Shown here piece after piece: positions 61,557-64,000 of a stretch of DNA of 64,000 bases. Below the pieces are notes generated by a model. The model was given only the letters and a program-made list of their open reading frames with translations, was not told where the DNA came from and did no database searches. The stretch's first letter is position 1, and each line of letters begins with the position of its first letter. This stretch comes from Bacillota bacterium (GTDB lineage: Bacteria > Bacillota > Clostridia > Peptostreptococcales > Anaerovoracaceae), in the NCBI GenBank assembly GCA_017432345.1, contig JAFRJI010000012.1, forward strand, positions 1 through 64,000, given 5' to 3'. Both the position numbers and the translations under genes were made by a program.

Positions 61557-62260
61557 ACCGGGTGAAAGAAATACTGGCGCTGCAAGGCATTGAAATATCC
61601 GACGCGGCGCTGCAGACACTGGAACAATACATGAAAGCGATCCTGTCTCTCAACGAAGCCGTCAATCTGACCGCCATCACTGACCGTGATGAATTCATCG
61701 AAAAACATTATTTGGATTCGCTGCTATGCGCAGGCGAAGAGGCCATGGCAGAAGCGACGCAGATCCTTGATATTGGAACGGGTGCAGGGTTTCCGGGAGT
61801 ACCGCTGGCAGTGGTCTTTCCGGAGAAAGAATTCGTTCTGGTGGATTCACTGAAAAAGCGGATCACCATCCTGCAAAGGCTGTGCGAACAGCTGGGGATC
61901 CACAACGTCAAAGCGATCCACGGCCGGGCGGAAGAACTGGCGAGAGATAAAACCATGCGGGAACAGTTCGACCTTTGCGTTTCGAGAGCCGTCGCGAATA
62001 TGCGCACGCTGTCCGAATACTGCCTGCCGTTCCTTCGGATCGGCGGGACCTTTATCGCGTACAAGGGACCGGACTGTGACGAAGAAGTAGCAGAGGCGGC
62101 AAAAGCGATCGAAATTCTCGGCGGGACAGATACGCTGATCAAGGAGCTCCGCTTCGAGGGAGTGCCGTTTGAACACACACTGGTCCTCATAAAAAAGGAG
62201 AACGCTACGCCGAAAGCCTATCCGCGAAAGGCAGGAACACCGTCGAAAAAACCGCTTTAA
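61553..62260 (+). CDS. rsmG: 16S rRNA (guanine527-N7)-methyltransferase
   Basis: A 235-residue SAM-dependent methyltransferase. Start at 61553 from the ATGA overlap with mnmG; a longer frame inside mnmG is not credible. The SAM loop is [19 protein letters not shown] near residue 72, with HYLDSLL and [11 protein letters not shown] around it. It ends at a basic tail [16 protein letters not shown], just before the parS-bearing terminator. Confidence 0.95.
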   Translation: MNRVKEILALQGIEISDAALQTLEQYMKAILSLNEAVNLTAITDRDEFIEKHYLDSLLCAGEEAMAEATQILDIGTGAGFPGVPLAVVFPEKEFVLVDSLKKRITILQRLCEQLGIHNVKAIHGRAEELARDKTMREQFDLCVSRAVANMRTLSEYCLPFLRIGGTFIAYKGPDCDEEVAEAAKAIEILGGTDTLIKELRFEGVPFEHTLVLIKKENATPKAYPRKAGTPSKKPL

Positions 62261-62305
62261 AGAGGCGGTCCGAGACTGCGAAATGTGGAAATATATGGAA
62301 ATTAA

Positions 62306-62352
62306 ACCGGGAAACGTTTCACGTGAAACATTCTCCCGGTTTTGTCATTTTT
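62306..62352 (+). terminator. rsmG terminator containing parS
   Basis: Outer arms ACCGGG (62306-62311) / CCCGGT (62335-62340) enclose the parS palindrome and are followed by TTTGTCATTTTT. The loop itself can pair through the parS arms, giving one long hairpin. Confidence 0.75.
62315..62330. other. parS chromosome-partitioning site
   Basis: CGTTTCACGTGAAACA matches the consensus TGTTTCACGTGAAACA at 15 of 16 positions. It is the ParB binding site, here 121 bp upstream of parA. No other copy was seen in the window. ParB loading at this site and sliding would cover the origin. Confidence 0.95.
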
Positions 62353-62450
62353 ATTAAAAGTTTATAAGAAAAAGTTGCGCCAAAATGGTAGCGAAAAGAT
62401 AAGTGGTAGTATATAATGTTCTTTGTGAAAAGGGTAAGGAGGATACAACC

Positions 62451-63224
62451 ATGGGAAAGGCAATTGCTATTTTTAATCAGAAGGGCGGCGTTGGCAAGAC
62501 GACCACGAACATCAATCTCGCAGCCTGTCTGGCGCTGAAAGGAAAGAAGGTCCTGATCCTGGACATCGACCCGCAAGGCAACACGACAAGCGGCATGGGA
62601 ATTGCCAAGCGAGGGCTTGATATTACGACGCATGAGATACTTATCGAAGACAATCACCACCCCGAAGAAGCAGTAATTCCAACGTGTGTAGAGAATCTGG
62701 ACATCATGCCTGCCAGTGTTCAGCTTGCAGGGGCAGAAGTAGAACTTATCAATAAAGCAGGTAGAGAAAAACGCTTGAAGATGGCGATTGATATCTTGAA
62801 GCCAAGGTATGATTACATCTTTGTCGACTGCCCGCCATCTCTCGGAATATTGACCATCAACTCTCTGACAGCAGTGGATTCTGTGCTGATTCCGATCCAG
62901 TGTGAATTCTATGCGCTCGAAGGCGTAAGTCAGCTCATGAGCACGATCGAGATCGTGAAGAAGAATCTGAATCCATCGCTTGAAATCGAAGGAGTTATAC
63001 TGAGCATGTTCGACGGCAGGACGAATCTGTCGATCCAGGTCGTCGAAGAAGTCAAGAAGTATTTCAAGGAAAAAGTATATACGACCGTTATCCCGAGAAA
63101 CGTCAGACTGGCGGAAGCTCCTAGCCATGGCATGCCGGTCATCCAGTACGATCCTAGATCGACTGGAGCCAGAGCATACATGGAATTTGCAGAGGAATTT
63201 CTTGAGTCCGAGGGGGAGATGTAA
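62451..63224 (+). CDS. parA: Chromosome-partitioning ATPase ParA/Soj
   Basis: 257 residues from ATG 62451, which follows AAGGAGG; an extension to 62403 is not family-like. The deviant Walker A is KGGVGKTTTNINLAACLA near residue 11, with LDIDPQGNTTSG after it and VDCPPSLGILT further on. It forms a ParABS system with ParB and the parS at 62315. ATP-dependent DNA binding drives origin segregation and, in Bacillus, controls DnaA. Confidence 0.97.
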   Translation: MGKAIAIFNQKGGVGKTTTNINLAACLALKGKKVLILDIDPQGNTTSGMGIAKRGLDITTHEILIEDNHHPEEAVIPTCVENLDIMPASVQLAGAEVELINKAGREKRLKMAIDILKPRYDYIFVDCPPSLGILTINSLTAVDSVLIPIQCEFYALEGVSQLMSTIEIVKKNLNPSLEIEGVILSMFDGRTNLSIQVVEEVKKYFKEKVYTTVIPRNVRLAEAPSHGMPVIQYDPRSTGARAYMEFAEEFLESEGEM

Positions 63225-64000
63225 ATGGCAGCACAGAAAAAAACAAGAGGTCTGGGCAGGGGCCTGGACGCGCTATTTGGTGATGCGGAAGTAACACCAG
63301 TCTCGTCGGAAAAACCTACAAAGAAAGCAAGAACGGAAGCAGACAGCACAAAGGATAAGGCAGACAAGGAAATGACTCCGGCGGAAGGCGGAGTCATTTA
63401 CGTTGATATCAACAACATCATGCCAAACGCATCACAGCCGAGGAAAGTTTTCGATGAGGAAAAACTACAGGAGTTGGCCGATTCCATCCAGCAGCACGGA
63501 CTGATCCAGCCTATCGTGCTTCGAAAAGCCGGCAAAGGGTATGAGATCGTTGCCGGGGAGCGAAGATGGCGCGCTGCCAGGCTTATCGGGCTGAAGGAGA
63601 TTCCTTCTATTGTTAAGGATCTGACGGATGAAGAGAATATGCTGCTTTCGATCATTGAGAACATGCAGCGGGAAGATCTCAATCCGATCGAAGAGGCGGA
63701 AGGGCTCAAGCAGATGATCGATATGTACGGACTGACGCAGGAGCAGGTTTCCCTTAGCGTGGGGAAAAGCCGTCCGTACATTACGAACAGCCTGCGGCTT
63801 TTGAAACTGTCGGCCCGCGTTCAGGAACTGACGGCGGAGGGAAAGCTCTCCATGGGCCACGCACGGGCGCTGGCGGCTATCGAAGATGAAGACCGTCAGG
63901 TGGAACTGGCTGAAAAGGCAGCCGACGAAGGACTTTCAGTCCGGCAGATCGAAACACTGGCGAAAGAGACCAAGACGCCGGCGAAGAGAAAGCCTGCCCG
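63225..64000 (+). CDS. parB: Chromosome-partitioning protein ParB/Spo0J (3' end outside window)
   Basis: The first 258 codons are present. The ParA-interacting N-terminus has TRGLGRGLDALFGD; the ParB/Srx CTP-binding core has GLIQPIVLRKAG and AGERRWRAARLIGLKEIP, and the helix-turn-helix is SLSVGKSRPYITNSLRLLKL. A charged linker (about 25-50) precedes the core. It starts immediately after the parA stop (TAAATG). The final dimerisation domain falls outside the window. Confidence 0.97.
   Translation, partial: MAAQKKTRGLGRGLDALFGDAEVTPVSSEKPTKKARTEADSTKDKADKEMTPAEGGVIYVDINNIMPNASQPRKVFDEEKLQELADSIQQHGLIQPIVLRKAGKGYEIVAGERRWRAARLIGLKEIPSIVKDLTDEENMLLSIIENMQREDLNPIEEAEGLKQMIDMYGLTQEQVSLSVGKSRPYITNSLRLLKLSARVQELTAEGKLSMGHARALAAIEDEDRQVELAEKAADEGLSVRQIETLAKETKTPAKRKPA

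Noticed and set aside
58202..62260. Additional parS sites
   Set aside because: Only the site at 62315-62330 matches; other TTTC/GAAA palindromes (for example 12641-12653) lack the CACGTG core.

Overview
The window looks like the replication-origin region of a Gram-positive anaerobe of the Bacillota, most likely class Clostridia. Evidence: the conserved order parB-parA-rsmG-mnmG-mnmE-jag-yidC-yidD-rnpA-rpmH / oriC / dnaA-dnaN-recF-gyrB-gyrA; the rpsF-ssb-rpsR and gdpP-like/rplI/dnaB/dnaD clusters; RNase M5; an LtaS-type sulfatase; PucR and sigma-54 regulators; and EFR1 and DUF2148 iron-sulfur proteins typical of anaerobes. Placing it in an Anaerovoracaceae (Family XIII)-like group is only a guess. 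I see no rRNA, tRNA, prophage, insertion sequence or CRISPR array.

Layout. 1-5.9 kb (minus): a secreted FN3/CHAP protein cut by the window edge, metG, a flavodoxin-ferredoxin fusion and a cytidylate-kinase-like protein. 6-10.6 kb (minus): cobT-cobU-cobS-short CobU-like-phosphatase-cysK, enough to attach the lower ligand of cobalamin to salvaged cobinamide but with no corrin-ring genes. 10.6-11.2 kb: a gene-free stretch holding four 47-bp hairpin-bracketed units at a 73-74-bp period. 11.2-14.9 kb: a class V aminotransferase-like gene divergent from a PucR regulator and an EamA transporter. 15-18.8 kb: two adjacent chimeric genes, LarE-MazG and phosphohexomutase-NnrE. 18.9-33.9 kb (minus): a GntR regulator and ispE, then a nearly gapless run from a GdpP-like gene through rplI, dnaB, dnaD, a coiled-coil M23 protein, ftsB-like, rnmV, rsmA, an LtaS-like sulfatase, GNAT and tadA to a membrane protein. 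34-35 kb: rpsF-ssb-rpsR. 35.2-41 kb: a sodium-symporter/amidohydrolase operon behind a textbook sigma-54 promoter, next to its probable NtrC-type activator. 41.1-45.8 kb: tandem glucosaminidase paralogues, a sugar nucleotidyltransferase, a small cluster with a degenerate shikimate-kinase fold, and plsC. 45.8-46.1 kb: a 186-bp palindrome. 46.1-55.5 kb (minus): trpS, gyrA, gyrB, recF, dnaN, dnaA. 55.8-64 kb (plus): rpmH to parB, with a parS site inside the rsmG terminator.

Genes mostly run away from oriC on both sides, so they lie on the leading strand. The origin is bipartite as in Bacillus: DnaA boxes lie on both sides of dnaA, and the dnaA-dnaN gap holds six consecutive DnaA-trio triplets beside boxes and an AT-rich tract. 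The roughly 5 kb from recF to yidD is visibly AT-richer than the GC-rich rest of the window.

Most worth following up: the two neighbouring fusions, which join house-cleaning or metabolite-repair domains to unrelated enzymes; the periodic hairpin array upstream of cobT; and the complete sigma-54 circuit with a 38-codon membrane protein in its operon.
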